A DNA stretch of 64,000 bases from Neckera pumila (Eukaryota > Streptophyta > Bryopsida > Hypnales > Neckeraceae), in the NCBI GenBank assembly GCA_963969595.1, contig OZ018411.1:30825445-30889444 (forward strand). The letters are read 5' to 3'. The position numbers were made by a program, and so were the translations under genes. Shown piece after piece: positions 44,624 to 57,125 of this stretch. A model generated the notes under the pieces. The model did no database searches, was not told the origin of the DNA, and was given only the letters and a program-made list of their open reading frames with translations. Each line of letters opens with the position of its first letter. Within the stretch, counting starts at the first letter, position 1.

Positions 44624-44820
44624 TCACGTAAGAATAGCTCCACATTTTGCATGAATGACCCTAAAAAACAGGTTCGTTCCTTGAACTGGTGGAAGTGCAT
44701 CTGCCTTTCGCATTCCAGCGCCATGTGAACTATAAATGCTGAAATCGAACACAGTAGGTAGTGCTTCTATTTGGTGGTGGTCACCCCTTTCATAGAGATC
44801 GCGGACGGTGACTGTAACCT
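44624..44820 (-). other. possible terminal exon, function unknown
   Basis: Read on the minus strand, a good acceptor (TTTTCCTGTTACAG) is followed by about 64 open codons beginning VTVTVRDLYERGDHHQIEA and ending at a stop at 44624. The composition is protein-like, but no family is recognised and no upstream exon was found. It could be a gene fragment or chance. Confidence 0.25.
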
Positions 44821-45019
44821 GTAACAGGAAAATCCCATGCAAATATGCCAATGGTTGTACATGCGGTAAATTGTGAATTTTTGTTTTTGGCATTACATGA
44901 AGATGACTACGAATGATGGTCCGTGGAAAAAAGAACCCATTTAGATTGCGTGATCGGCAATAATGTTTTAGTGACCGATTCCCTAATTCTTGTTGAGAGC
45001 CAAGCAAAAGCAAATAGAA

Positions 45020-48000
45020 CTCAGAGGCTTGCGTGGGGAAGGCAAGCTGTCAACCTAATTGATGTTCCAAGATAGCAAAATTGCAGGAGTCCTCATTGCA
45101 AGCGACAGAATCGAGCGGGACTAATATTCTTTCCCTTGGTCGAATTTCACTGAAATTTGGATTGGAAGGACGGGAAGATGTGTTTGCAGGAAGAAGGTGG
45201 AGTAGAAGTGGGACTCAAAGTCTAGCAGGTTAGTTTACTTCCTCAGTGTATGGATGTGGGATTAAAATATTATCTATGCACCTAAGATTTTTGTATATCT
45301 GCAGCTCTTGTTCTCTTAGTTGTTTTGTGACATTCGATCTTCTGAGCAGTTGTTCTTGTTCTTGCATGTAAAAGGAAATAGACTTGTATGACAGCATCGA
45401 AGGAGATTACTCCACGGATGGGTCATCAAAGAGTCCATACTAAGTGCATGTAGATTTGAACGTAGGCGTGATGGCAATAAGTTCATTAGCAGAAATGTTG
45501 TGGAGACTTATTTTTTGACGGACAAGTAGGGAACTTCGACCATTGCTGGAAGCCTGGATGCAGGTGGAACGCAAACAGCTTCATCTTTTGGTGTCCAATT
45601 CCAAAAATTGTTTATGCATCCATGTCAGTGCTCATTGGACCTTCCTCTGGTTTACTATCTGATGTCCAAGGCTTGTCTACGAAGAGTTTGTTGCTTTGCA
45701 CGGATGGCCTCAAACGCTTGCGGGAAAAGCAAATCGTCACTTTCTACATATGTAGTGTAACCATTGAAACTTGTCCGTTTCCAACAGGATAGGCAAACCA
45801 AGTTAAACATCAAGCCGTGAAGGAAGTGAGAAGCAAAACTATTCTATGGCGGGACAACCTTCTGCATAGCCTTGTATACATTTGACGCGTCAGGAAGAAT
45901 AGAAATACTCTTCATAGCAGTTTATTGGATTCAATAGAAACCTATACATAGGCAAATGCTCAGAAAAGGCCTCCCTTCATAGGAAGGAGGACAATGTACA
46001 GATAGTAACTCAATATGTGTGTAGAAATGTCTGTGTGTAGGTTTCATGCTGTCTTTGTGCTATGTCATGCGTGCAACTTGCAAATATTCACTTAAGCTTC
46101 TTGAAAAATGTACAGCAAAGAAGGAATTTCAAAAAGTAGAATTTGCACTAAAATTCTGTACACGTCTTGCTAAAGGAAGTGCTTCAGAATTAAACACGTG
46201 GTGTTTTTAATGCATTATAGAGAAGCACATGGCATGAATCAATTGGATTCGTAAGTGGCTGAGAAAAAAAAAGCGCACGCATTCAAAAAATGCCATGTGT
46301 CCGGTAGAAGGGCGCAGAGAAAAAATCCGAGGTGCACATGCAGTAACTAACAAAAAGAAGGTCAAAGGCCTTAATTAAATAGATACCAACTACTGTAGTG
46401 ATTTATAAGTCATTTCTCCGGTTTTTAAAAAGACATGCTGCTACCATTCAGGACGGTAGTTTAATGCTAGTCCTAGACACAAGATTCTGAAAAAAATTTA
46501 CTAAAAGCACATGGCCCTTCAGTATGCGGTTTCTAATTGAATACCACAATTAAAACACCCCTTTCCCTTGTAGTGAAAGTAGGTGGATTCTTGTACATGA
46601 TTACAATTGTCAATGAGATGGGATCTCGTCAAACATTCTAAATGAGATGACTTGTGATTGGTGCGTTAATTACTTTTTGGACACATATAGAGACTGTGAT
46701 TGAAATTGAAGAATTAATTGATAAAAGTGTATTTTGTTGGGCACATACTACAAGTTGGAATGAGGATGCTCTAAGTCACTTAGTTAAGAGTACCCACCTT
46801 TAGTAGAGGGCCGGCATTAGAGCCTGGCATCGACTAACAACATACTTGATTGTCGGCAATTTTGAAACCGTATAGAGATATTTGAAATTGGAAACATTTT
46901 GAAACAAGTATCAAGCCTACAATGTCCATCACAAGCAAAACAACAAACAATGATACAATTGTTTAAATTTCTAAGAACTTAGAGTTATGTCTTAGTCAAC
47001 TAGTAAATTTTCACTTCAATGGTAAGCACTATTCCTACATATTTTCTAATGACACACCCTAGTCATTTGAAGTTCTAGGAATCTATATATATTTCTTGCT
47101 TGGTAAATTCTAACTTTAGTAGTAATCAATGATTTCAAGCCTCTCTATTGACACATTTTGTAATTAGACATTTCCAATGTATCTTGAGAATTTGACATGT
47201 GTATACATTTGATTTAACAAATTCCACATTAGAAGTTGTAAATACATGCAACTTCATTTAGAAGCCTCTTTTTCCTCAAAAACAATGTCAACTGAGAGGG
47301 TCAAGTGTATTGTTAGCTCTAGTTTAAGCTACATAAATTTATTCAATTAGCAAAGGCACAATATTAGTGTCTTTGCAAGAATAGAATAGGTTATCGATTT
47401 GCCAATTTATTATTTTTATTCTTTAGAACTAAAGTACTAAAGGTTATAAATTTGCTATACACTATTTCAACACCAATAGATTGTAGAGGTTATAGATTTG
47501 CTAAGCACTAATTTTATTCTGTGAAAATTAATAGAACACACTATAGATTTCAATCTAAACTACTTTGTTACAAATAGTGAGTTGATTGTAAATTAGTATC
47601 ACATACTAATAAGATATATTATTGACGTAGCAAACTAATTATTTTTCCTAAAAGTAGATCATTTATTACAATTGAAAAGCCTAAAGCTCATATGTAATCA
47701 CTCAACAAATGGCTTCAAAACTAGAGTTTAAATGGAACACCTATGGCAACAAAGACCTTTCAAACCAATAAATATATAGAAGAACATTCAAGAAATGGAA
47801 GGACAATAGTATTATGTAAACAATCTTGAATTATAGTAAAAGTACATTCCAGATCAAAAACTGTTTATTATTCTTGAATTTATAGTGACACTAATATACA
47901 TTGCACATAATTACTTGAATCACCGAACTTCAACATTAATCCCTAATAAAAGGTCCATTGTCCCTCAAAGGGATAACGGGAAGTTTAGATTGGCATTGTA

Positions 48001-48950
48001 AGCTAAAAGAATGGATGTTTGTGAAATTTCAAAACAAGATGTGGACTTATATGAACTTCAACAAAATACATATATATATTTTTATTAGGTGCCAAATTAA
48101 AAGTTATAATGCTTGAAGTTTTTTGGACAAAAAGGACAACTTTGAGCAATTGGTGAAAAAAAAGTCATTTGTTTCTAAAATTTGGCAAATATATAACTAC
48201 CATAATATAATAGATAATAGTAAAGAGAAACTATATGTAGTACAAAAATCTCATTCTGTAAGAAGTTAAAGATTTCTAACCCTATCAAGCAAGGTCCAAA
48301 AAAATCCTTTTCATCTACAAACTTACAATTTACACAACCAAATGGGCTGAAATTTTCCACATTCCCATAATAGCCATCTAGTACACTTTTGTACAAGTAA
48401 ATTTCAAAAAAAACTTTTTCTATTGTATTTTCTCTCAATGCACTTAAACATGACAATTTTGATAACTTTTGTTAAATGTACTCTCAGTCTTGTAGGAAAT
48501 AACTTCCAAAATTGACACTTAAGGCAAGGATCAAAAATCAAGTTACCTAATTATAAGCACAATAGCTGAAGCAACCAGAGGAAATTCGCTATTGGAAAAC
48601 ATAAAACCTTACATAGTCTTCTTCTGGAAGGAAGGACTTCAAAATAAGCAATTGACATTTCCATGTGAATAGTCTTCTCAATTAAGGTTTTGATGTTGCC
48701 AACAGAAGGATGTAAAGTTAATGGTAGTGCTACAATCATTTCTATAGCTAAATTTGATTTTATATTCTTCACAAAAACAATAGATGAAGAAAATGCAAGA
48801 GGTGACAACCTCTATGAACATGTTCCTGGAGTCATTTCCAACCAATGCAATAGTTTTCAATCAACAATCAACACCATAACATATTCACAAATGATGACAA
48901 ACTCCAATGAAGAGCTCCAGATAACAACATAGGCTACAATTGGTCAGAAT
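45020..48950. other. gene-free AT-rich DNA
   Basis: No supported coding sequence. Several short ORFs on both strands have no recognisable composition or neighbours. Near 47940-47990 TTAATCCCTAATAAAAGG and TCAAAGGGATAACGGG recall TTAA-type element ends, but no full element was found. Confidence 0.4.
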
Positions 48951-48961
48951 TGCCAACCTCG

Positions 48962-51685
48962 TCACCAATAATCACCACAAGAACACACGCCATTATGGAA
49001 GTGGTGAAAGCGATTAGCATCCCTCACAACAATCTCTCGTTCAGTCGCCTTTGAGATAAACTTAGTTGCTACATGGCAGTCTGAACACACTCGAAGGTTC
49101 TTGAACACCCGAATTGGCTCTCTAGGGGGTGTCCGCATGAGTCCATAAGCAATAGCCAACTTCTCACTATGCGAACAAAGAGCAAGTTCTTTCTCCTCCT
49201 CATCAATGTTCCGCAACACTAGCCGAGTATCAGGAATGTACCCCTCGGCCTTAATCCTCTCACTCAATCTCCTCAGCTCAACATAGATCTCCTTCGCTTC
49301 TGGGTGAGAGGTATCCCCTACGACGAAGTCATGGACCTTGTTATCAACTTCAATCCAGCTACGCCCGGGCTCCTTGCGTATACCTCTCTCCTGCATCATA
49401 GTGCGCAGCCACAACACCTCCTCCCACTTGCCAGCTGCAGCATAGATATTCGAGAGAAGCACGTATGCAGAAGCATCCTTCGGTTCCAACTTGATCCACT
49501 CATTAGCGGCAAGTTTGCCCAACTCCACATTACCGTACGTTCTACAAGCACCAAGCAAGGCTCCCCAAGTTGCCCCATCTGGCTCCAATGGCATGTTGCC
49601 AATCAAGAGCTTTGCTTCCTCCAAGTGTCCTGCTCGGCCAAGAACATCCACCATGCAGGTACAAAGCACTACAGTAGGTTCGATGCCATATTCTTGTGTC
49701 ATAGCCAAAAAAAGTCTACGGCCCTCATCCACTAGGCCAGCATGACTACAGGCCGACAGCACTGCAACGAAGGAGATCATATTAGGCTTCACACCGTCTG
49801 CAATCATATTTTCGAACACTTCCACGGCTTCGTGCCCACATCCATGGTCTGCAAGTCCACCAATCATCACGGTCCATGTGATTACGTCACGATCCTCCAT
49901 CCGGTCAAAAACTAGCCGAGCATCAACCAAACTGCCACACTTTCCATACATGTGGACAAGCGCATTGCCCACAAGCAAATCCGACTCAAGTCCCGCTTTG
50001 AGGACATGCCTGTGGACCTCCTTCACCCACTCCAAAGCCCCTGCGCTTGAACATGGATTCAGAATGCTCGCAAACGAGATTGCATTGGGTTCGAGGCCTT
50101 CCTGTTTCATTTGGAGAAGCAGTCCATATGCTTCACTCCCACACCCATGCTGTGCAAGTCCACCAATCATCAAGTTCCACGTGATCACATCACGATCCTC
50201 CATCCGGTCAAAAACTAGCCGAGCATCAACCAAACTGCCACACTTTCCATACATGTGGACAAGCGCATTGCCCACACGCAAATCTGACTCAAGTCCCGCT
50301 TTGAGGACATGCCTGTGGACCTCCTTCACCCACTCCAAAGCCCCTGCGCTTGAACATGGATTCAGAATGCTCGCAAACGTGAATGCATCAGGTTCGAGGT
50401 CTTCCTGTTTCATTTGGAGAAGCAGTCCATATGCTTCACTCCCACACCCATGTTGTGCAAGTCCACCAATCATCACGGTCCACGTGATCACATCACGATC
50501 CTCCATCCGGTCAAAAACTAGCCGAGCATCAACCAAACTGCCACACTTTCCATACATGTGGACAAGCGCATTGCCCACACGCAAATCCGACTCAAGTCCC
50601 GCTTTGAGGACATGCCTGTGAACCTCCTTCACCCACTCCAAAGCCCCTGCGCTTGAACATGGATTCAGAATGCTCGCAAACGTGACTGCATTGGGTTCGA
50701 GACCTTCCTGTTTCATTTGGAGAAGCAGTCCATATGCTTCACTCCCACACCCATGCTGTGCAAGTCCACCGATCATCAAGTTCCACGTGATCACATCACG
50801 ATCCTCCATACGGTCAAAAACTAGCCGAGCATCATCCAAACTGCCACACTTTCCATACATGTGGACAAGCGCACTGCCCACACGCAAATCCGACTCGAGT
50901 CCCGCTTTGAGGACATGCCTGTGGACCTCCTTCACCCACTCCAAAGCCCCTGCACATGCACATGGATTCAATATGCTCACATAGGTAGTTACGTTTGGTA
51001 CACAGCCCTCTCTTTGCATTTGGAGAAGGAGTCCATATGCCTCCTGCCCAAATCCATGCTCTGCAACTCCACCGATCATAATGTTCCATGAGATCACGTC
51101 GTGTTCCTCCATTCGCCAAAAAACTGCTCGAGCATCATCGATACTGCCACAATTTGCATACATGCGAACAAGCGCATTGCCCATACGCACATCTGATTCA
51201 AGCCCAGCATGTCTTACATACGCATGAACTTCTTTGCCCCACTGCAAGGCTGATGGATCGGCACATGCCTTCAGGATGCTCGAGAAAGTAAATGCATTTG
51301 GCTGGACCCCTTTTTGGCACATTTGATTGAAAAGTTTCATTGCTTTTTCAGCATGATTGTGCTTTGCATAACCTCCAATCATAATGGTCCAACTGAACAC
51401 GTTCTTGTTCACAAGTTTATCAAACACTCCACGTGCATCCTCCAATTCTCCACACCTGATATACACGCTCACTAGGTTGTTTGCCACATATGTATTCTGC
51501 TCCATTCCACTCTGGTTGATGTAGCCGTGAATCTGCTTCGCGACATTAACATTGAGGTTTTCCTCCTTCAAGCACCGTCTCAAAACTTCAACATACATAA
51601 ACGAGTCGATGGCCATGCCTTGTTCTAGTCCATTCTTCAAATTAACAATTGCTTCAGTCGTGCTTCTTGCAGTTTTCAAGAACAT
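48962..51685 (-). CDS. PLS-class pentatricopeptide repeat protein with DYW deaminase domain
   Basis: This is an organellar C-to-U RNA-editing factor type. The frame is open from a stop at 51779-51781 to the end at 48962. No in-frame ATG precedes 51685, so I take MFLKTARSTTEAIV as the start (907 aa), unless an upstream exon exists. About eight P-L-S repeat groups follow. Four adjacent 101-residue units are nearly identical (HRHVLKAGLESDLRVGNALV, DRMEDRDVITW). E and E+ motifs follow (VKPNMISFVAVLSACSHAG, EPGRSWIEVDNKVHDF), then the DYW domain with HSEKLA (the catalytic HxE), CSDCH (zinc ligands) and the terminal DYW tripeptide. All key residues are present. The style resembles moss PPR-DYW proteins of the PpPPR_77/78/79 type. 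Targeting to mitochondria or plastids is inferred from the family. Confidence 0.92.
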   Translation of the reverse strand: MFLKTARSTTEAIVNLKNGLEQGMAIDSFMYVEVLRRCLKEENLNVNVAKQIHGYINQSGMEQNTYVANNLVSVYIRCGELEDARGVFDKLVNKNVFSWTIMIGGYAKHNHAEKAMKLFNQMCQKGVQPNAFTFSSILKACADPSALQWGKEVHAYVRHAGLESDVRMGNALVRMYANCGSIDDARAVFWRMEEHDVISWNIMIGGVAEHGFGQEAYGLLLQMQREGCVPNVTTYVSILNPCACAGALEWVKEVHRHVLKAGLESDLRVGSALVHMYGKCGSLDDARLVFDRMEDRDVITWNLMIGGLAQHGCGSEAYGLLLQMKQEGLEPNAVTFASILNPCSSAGALEWVKEVHRHVLKAGLESDLRVGNALVHMYGKCGSLVDARLVFDRMEDRDVITWTVMIGGLAQHGCGSEAYGLLLQMKQEDLEPDAFTFASILNPCSSAGALEWVKEVHRHVLKAGLESDLRVGNALVHMYGKCGSLVDARLVFDRMEDRDVITWNLMIGGLAQHGCGSEAYGLLLQMKQEGLEPNAISFASILNPCSSAGALEWVKEVHRHVLKAGLESDLLVGNALVHMYGKCGSLVDARLVFDRMEDRDVITWTVMIGGLADHGCGHEAVEVFENMIADGVKPNMISFVAVLSACSHAGLVDEGRRLFLAMTQEYGIEPTVVLCTCMVDVLGRAGHLEEAKLLIGNMPLEPDGATWGALLGACRTYGNVELGKLAANEWIKLEPKDASAYVLLSNIYAAAGKWEEVLWLRTMMQERGIRKEPGRSWIEVDNKVHDFVVGDTSHPEAKEIYVELRRLSERIKAEGYIPDTRLVLRNIDEEEKELALCSHSEKLAIAYGLMRTPPREPIRVFKNLRVCSDCHVATKFISKATEREIVVRDANRFHHFHNGVCSCGDYW
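49885..51010 (-). repeat. 303-bp coding tandem repeats in the PPR gene
   Basis: The block CAACCAAACTGCCACACTTT and its neighbours recur at about 49924, 50227, 50530 and (as CATCCAAACTGCC) 50833, with a period of exactly 303 bp, or 101 codons, one P-L-S group. By eye the copies differ at only a few percent of positions. Confidence 0.9.
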
Positions 51686-52096
51686 ACTACCGCCACCACC
51701 CGATACAATATGCCTCGACTCTCTTGCAGTACTAGGCACAATGCATCCTCTTCCATTGGAGCCCTTAAATAGCCTGATTCATCAATAGATTCTTCAGTAG
51801 AGATCCCTTCAAAAGAAGAACACTGACACACAGTGAAAGGGTGCAAGACCACTAATGCCCAGTACTCACATATGTCAACATCCACAAATTTGCATCCATC
51901 CATTTGAATTCTTAATATCTCTCACATTCATAGCAATTCATTGCAAATCACTCCACTTTAAGTGCACCTAATAACCAAAAGGAAGAACAGAGCATATTGC
52001 ACACACAAAAATCCTTAAACTCACCCAAAATCACATATTTCTAGATGCACCTACTCTAGTCACTGGACAAGGTAGCCAACTCAATTCCTAAGTTAC

Positions 52097-55026
52097 CTGT
52101 CTCTTTGTGTTGTGTCTTGAGAATCTTTGAAGTGATAATCAGCAGGAGGTTGCATTCTCCCTTCAGTTGTCAAGTTGAGCATTGCCTTTACCCATGGAGG
52201 AGTTGACCAGCCATATATCCAAAGTGCTTTCCTTGCCACCTTATGCCTAAAGTCAGGTGACCTAGGATTCCTCTGTAGGCACCACAACCCATGATCAGAT
52301 CCTAAAAAACTCTCTCATATTCATTTTGCATCTAACAATCAATATTCCAGGAATATATGTTGATGACACTCCAATGATCTGAGCAGTGTTCACTCCACTC
52401 TAAGACAACAAACAACGCAATTTCATACTTGTTGCTTTACGAAGTGCCCATGGCCTTGTATAAGCAGGAAACGTCCTGTCATTTGTTGAGCCAAGTATTG
52501 TATCCGCTTTCTTTTATCTAGTCATACCTTGTCAGCTCTGTTGTCCCACCACTGCGTAGGATCCGCAAAGTACTCCTTCCAAAGTTCTTCAACCAACTGT
52601 AGTTCACCTGAAGCCACCGCAACATGCTTTACCCTTGTCAGTCACATTCTCACCACGAGAGGCAAACTCTTTCTGTGACGATGGGCATATGATTACATAC
52701 CTGAAGCATTGGAATTCGAAGGTGATCTCTTCCAAATTGATGAAAATGGTGAACACCGGATTGGTCCACTGCCTCGTATGTGAGAGGACAAGGGCAGGGA
52801 TAAAGTAGGGTAGACAGGCCATGGAGACCTGAAGACTGAGATTGCACAGATATCCTGGGTACACAAACGTCAACACTCTGTTAATACGCAACTTCGTACC
52901 ATTCAAAGCGCTCTTCCGGGGTTTAGGGTTCGGTCAACCATGTTCATATCCGGTTACGTTTGGAAAAATGTGACAACCTCTTTATCAAACATTGCTGTAA
53001 AGGAGACCTCATATTTCGACACATTTGTTGTCAGCATGACCACAGTAGTCCAACCCATATCACAAGTCATCCAACCGCTTAATTCACTCACCTGTGCACC
53101 ACCTAGTCCACGCACCGACAAAAAGCTTCTCTGTTCTCTCCTGCACTGCAATTGTTGTCTACAATCTAAATCCCACGACACCAATTGAGGTGGCAGTCCC
53201 ATCAATATCTGCCTGCATTACAGAAACCAATTCACACTAACTGTTACTAAGAAGAACATCACAAAAAACAACGCCGGAATGGACCTCAGAATTGAACCTA
53301 TAGACAGAAACACATCAAATTGAGAAGAAACTACATGTGCAAAAAATCTGCTACTACCTCCAATCCTGAAAACCCGAACACATTAAATAAAGTCCACAAA
53401 CAAAACCGCATACCTGACGCTTCCGGCGGCCAAATGAAGCAAGACAAGTTGCCCAAGGACGGCAAATCTCCACTGCAGCTTCACGAGGAGCAGCTCCGTC
53501 TACGGGATCAATCAATTGCTGAGGCAAGAATTCAACTGATTAGCATACAACCCCAGTCAACTGACTTGACTATTGAAAACTACCATCGCTTCAAAGAGGG
53601 TCATCAAAAACTTAGGTTCAAACTAAATTACAGTTCTCCTTTGATATGAATGACAAGACTAATGTAAATTTAGATCGTTTGAAAGACATATACAGAAATA
53701 TGCATGAAACCTATTAGAATTGGTCATAACACATCCATGAACCGCAACAGGGGTTAGAACCCAATCCCCAACCCAGCCAGATCGCTCAATCCAGTTCCCG
53801 GAATTTGTTTTCGACTTGTCTCGTTCCCTACCAGTCTGACACAACTTTGACTTCCTCCCTGAGTCCCTGCTGTTCGCGCTGCCCAATCTCCTGCCCCATG
53901 GTGCACACGTGCACACCCCTATTCTGACATATGACGATACCTCCTATTGGGTGAATATGACAGGAATCAGCAAATGTGGCACCGATTTGGCCATTTCCAG
54001 CACATCGTTCAAATGTGAAGCAAACAAAAGTGATAGCAAAGTCGCTTTCGACTCTGCAACACAGACGTGAGTTCTCAATCGGTTAGGTACATCCTACCGG
54101 CCCTAAATCCAGACTGCTGCCACTGAACTCTGTTACAGCTCACACCACATCTATAGTACCCACTTTGAGCAGTTCTTTCTAGCTTTGCCGGGAATAAGTA
54201 CTAATCCGGAAAGACATGAATCAGTGTTCTTCTCTTGCAGGCCCAAGCTTCTTTCAAGGTTCGAAAACTGGGAATCACGCAGTGATCAGCATTGAATAAC
54301 TTATAGCTATGCTGGTTGCCACGGACCGCAATATATCACGAGTTCCCAATTCCAAGTTGAATAAATTTCCTCAAGCGAAAATCCTAAACCCTAGTTCGCG
54401 AAACGGCTCATTTCTTCTTGCTCAGTCTGTGAAACTCCATATCTGCTCCTAAGCCAAAAAAACCGGGATGAATTAGAGGACCTGCTATTTGAATTGCACT
54501 GCACTAATTGCGCAGCAAGATATCATCAATCAGCAAATTAATTACTCGCGCTCCACGAGCTCCGAAGGAACAAGCGCTACTCTACTCTCCTGTAGTAACA
54601 GCTGGCATCTCACCTCCGTCCTACAATTTCCATCACACTCCCACGAGCTCAAATTAAAATGGCTCCAAACCAACTGCCAGAGCAGCGAAACAAGTCAGAA
54701 TCCCACTACAAATCCTGTACAAGCGGGCATTGCAGTACGACTTCCCACATTCAGTCATCCTAACACAACAGTACGAGAAATCTCCCTCCTTGAGCCCTCA
54801 ATTCACCACAACAGCCACACGTGCACCCGCAACAGACTGCAGCATGCAACACCCTTGCTCTGCAAAAGCTCGCGAGCTTGGGATCAAGGAGTCCCCAACC
54901 TCTCTCACCATGTCCATTCCTGCTCGACGCTTGCTCTGGTCTCCCTCCTTTGCGGAAACGGTAGTTCTTCTCCTCGCGAATGCCTGATACCCTTGACGCT
55001 GCTCGTCTTATCTGGGCCGCGAACAT
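52097..55026 (-). CDS. OSB-like organellar single-stranded-DNA-binding protein, exons partly resolved
   Basis: Two exons are clear. 52607-52528 encodes ELQLVEELWKEYFADPTQWW and DNRADK, with an AG acceptor and a GTATGA donor. 52272-52097 encodes RNPRSPDFRHKVARKALWIY followed by TPPWVKAML. Joined in phase they give the PDF motif unique to plant OSB proteins, which bind single-stranded DNA in mitochondria or plastids. Upstream exons are uncertain: one may end at a GTATGT donor near 52706, one at a GTGAGT donor near 53090, one at GTATGC near 53412. A candidate first exon, 55026-54909, starts MFAAQIRRAASRVSGIREE, a plausible transit peptide, and ends at GTGAGAG. The OB fold was not reconstructed, so a decayed copy cannot be excluded. 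It lies just upstream of the PPR gene on the same strand. Confidence 0.6.
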
Positions 55027-55179
55027 CAATCGAAACAGATTATTGTGCAGGTATTGTGGCACTCGGCCCTCTTTGATATCACATCCTTTAGTACGGTATA
55101 ACAGGGTCCGTTCTCTCACCAAGTAGTCACCCTCCCAATTGGAATCTAGTGGGCTTACCAGTTGCACTTGTTTTTATTC

Positions 55180-55917
55180 CAATGCAGTCAAAAGTATAAA
55201 GTGACATAATAACTAACAGCACAAGCCTAAACTAGAACCTAGTGAAGAAGTATAGTCTAATGGAGTTGGAGGGATTTAGGTTTAGGATTTAGCAAAATTT
55301 TGTTGATTTTATCCAAATCAATTTGTCTAAAGTGACTAAAGCCTATTGATTCAGGGTGCATTTCATACCAGTGACTTTAGCTCTTTAGAGCAATTTTCAT
55401 TACAAAAGTAGAAGAATTCGACTCTCTTTGAGAAGAATATTGCTCAATGGGAGTTGGAAGTTGATGCTATAGATCTATATCTTGTAGACATAATAGTCTT
55501 CAAACTTTCAACAATTAGATCTAAAAATAAATCACAACAATCAATTGAGGCAACAACTATGGAGATACAATTCAGGCATTTAGCATTGACTCTTTACAAA
55601 GACAAAGACAAAACTATTAAAATGTCGTTTTTTGTTTTAGTGGTGAATTTTTCTTATAGAAATCTAAATCCACTTAATGAATGGATTTGACCTAAAAGTA
55701 CCAAAGGTGAAAACAATTGCTACTAAACAAATAGCTTAGATTAATACTTGACTATAAAAAAAAAGTCAATTCCAAAAAGTTGCCAATAGTCACTAATATG
55801 TCTATTAACCAAGTAGTGTATTTAAAGCAAATACAACAAGGCAAAAATAAATTAGAAGAATATTCAATTAACATTATCTCCCTTCTACACCAAATACATT
55901 CTTATAACAGCTTAATA
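55180..55917. other. no gene recognised
   Basis: AT-rich DNA with short ORFs of no clear character. Confidence 0.4.
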
Positions 55918-56852
55918 TTAACCCCTAAAGGACTAAGGCCTTTTTTCTGCCTAAAAACTCTCAAAACTGCCATTTCTAGAGCAAAGAGTAAAAAAATCTG
56001 AAAATTGTATTTTTTGCACATCCAAATGTAAGACCTTATACCTAACTAGTATGAAAATGTGTGGAAAAAATTTCAGAATTTTTGACCACACAGATTGCAA
56101 GATATCTGTGTTTAAAGTGAAAAAAACAAGATTTTCAGTACATTGCGGGACTAGATTTTTTGACTTTGAACGTTTTTAACTTAAATGTTTTGCACTATAG
56201 AGTTTTGAGCTTTAGGTCTCTAAAATGGAGAATTGAGTTGAGAGTCTAGAAAAGAAAAAGAAAGTGAAAAGAATTTACTTTTCATTCTTAAAACAATTGT
56301 TAAGTAGAAGATAGTACAAGATAGAAGGAAAATCTAAAATATTTAATTTACTTAATATCTTTTAGATGGAATTAAAATTCACTAATCACAATGGTGAGAT
56401 CGTTCTAGCAAGAAAACTAAACCATGTGGAACTTTTTTTTGAAAAATTGCAAAACTTGCATTCCAAAATGAATCCTACAAAGTAATTCTTTTCAAGAAGA
56501 TGCTCTAATTGCCCAAAAAACAAGATTGTCCATAACTTTCTCATAAAAAAATCCAAATGAAATGAATCAAAGCTTCCCAAATGGGCAAAAATATAATCTA
56601 TAAGGAAAAAAAAAAAATTTAAATTAAATTTTTTGCAAAACTTTTTTGCTGCCCTTTCTCTCCTTATTTGAGCTTATTTGGGCATAACTTTTATTCCCGG
56701 GTACCGATTGAAAAAAATTATATTCCCACGAAGCTTATCCGTTTTCTATCTTCCAAAAAAATTTCAAAAAATCACAACAAAAATTCAGCCCGTAGGTACT
56801 TGCCCGAAATCCCATTTGTCTCTAGAACAAACAATGGTCCTTTAGGGGTTAA
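55918..56852. mobile_element. complete TTAA-flanked piggyBac-like element (family 1 reference copy)
   Basis: TTAA at 55918-55921 is followed by CCCCTAAAGGAC, and GTCCTTTAGGGG precedes TTAA at 56849-56852: a perfect 12-bp inverted repeat with TTAA at each side. TTAA duplication and CCC-type ends are the mark of the piggyBac superfamily. The 927-bp interior has no coding capacity. Relatives lie at 9337, 21262, 27348 and 28270, all inside the giant hAT element. Confidence 0.85.
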
Positions 56853-56899
56853 CAATGCAAAAAAACAGGGTCACTTAGTAGCAATGAATGGATGTTTGA

Positions 56900-57125
56900 C
56901 AATGGCCTAAATTATTAAAATTATTATTATTGAAATTATTAATTATTGAAATTATTATTATTAAAATTATTATTATTGATCTAAATTAATTATTTAGGCC
57001 ATTGACCTAAATTAATAATTAAAATTAATAACTCTAGTTTAGGCTTGTGCTCTAAATTATTAAAATTAATAATTCTAGTTTAGGCTTGTGCTAAATTATT
57101 AAATTTAATAATAATTTTAATAAAA
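56900..57125. repeat. ATT/AAT-rich short tandem repeats
   Basis: Runs of ATTATTAAAATTATTATTATTG (given only in pattern) and two near-copies of AATAATTCTAGTTTAGGCTT. Confidence 0.8.

Noticed and set aside
40268..48950. tRNA or other RNA genes
   Set aside because: No paired A and B boxes or cloverleaf-like arms could be found by eye.
49878..50984. Plus-strand ORFs of 247 and 104 codons
   Set aside because: They are antisense shadows of the repeated PPR coding units and repeat every 303 bp.
54489..55076. Plus-strand 195-codon ORF
   Set aside because: Ser/Thr/Leu-rich with no domain, and antisense to the candidate first exon of the OSB-like gene.
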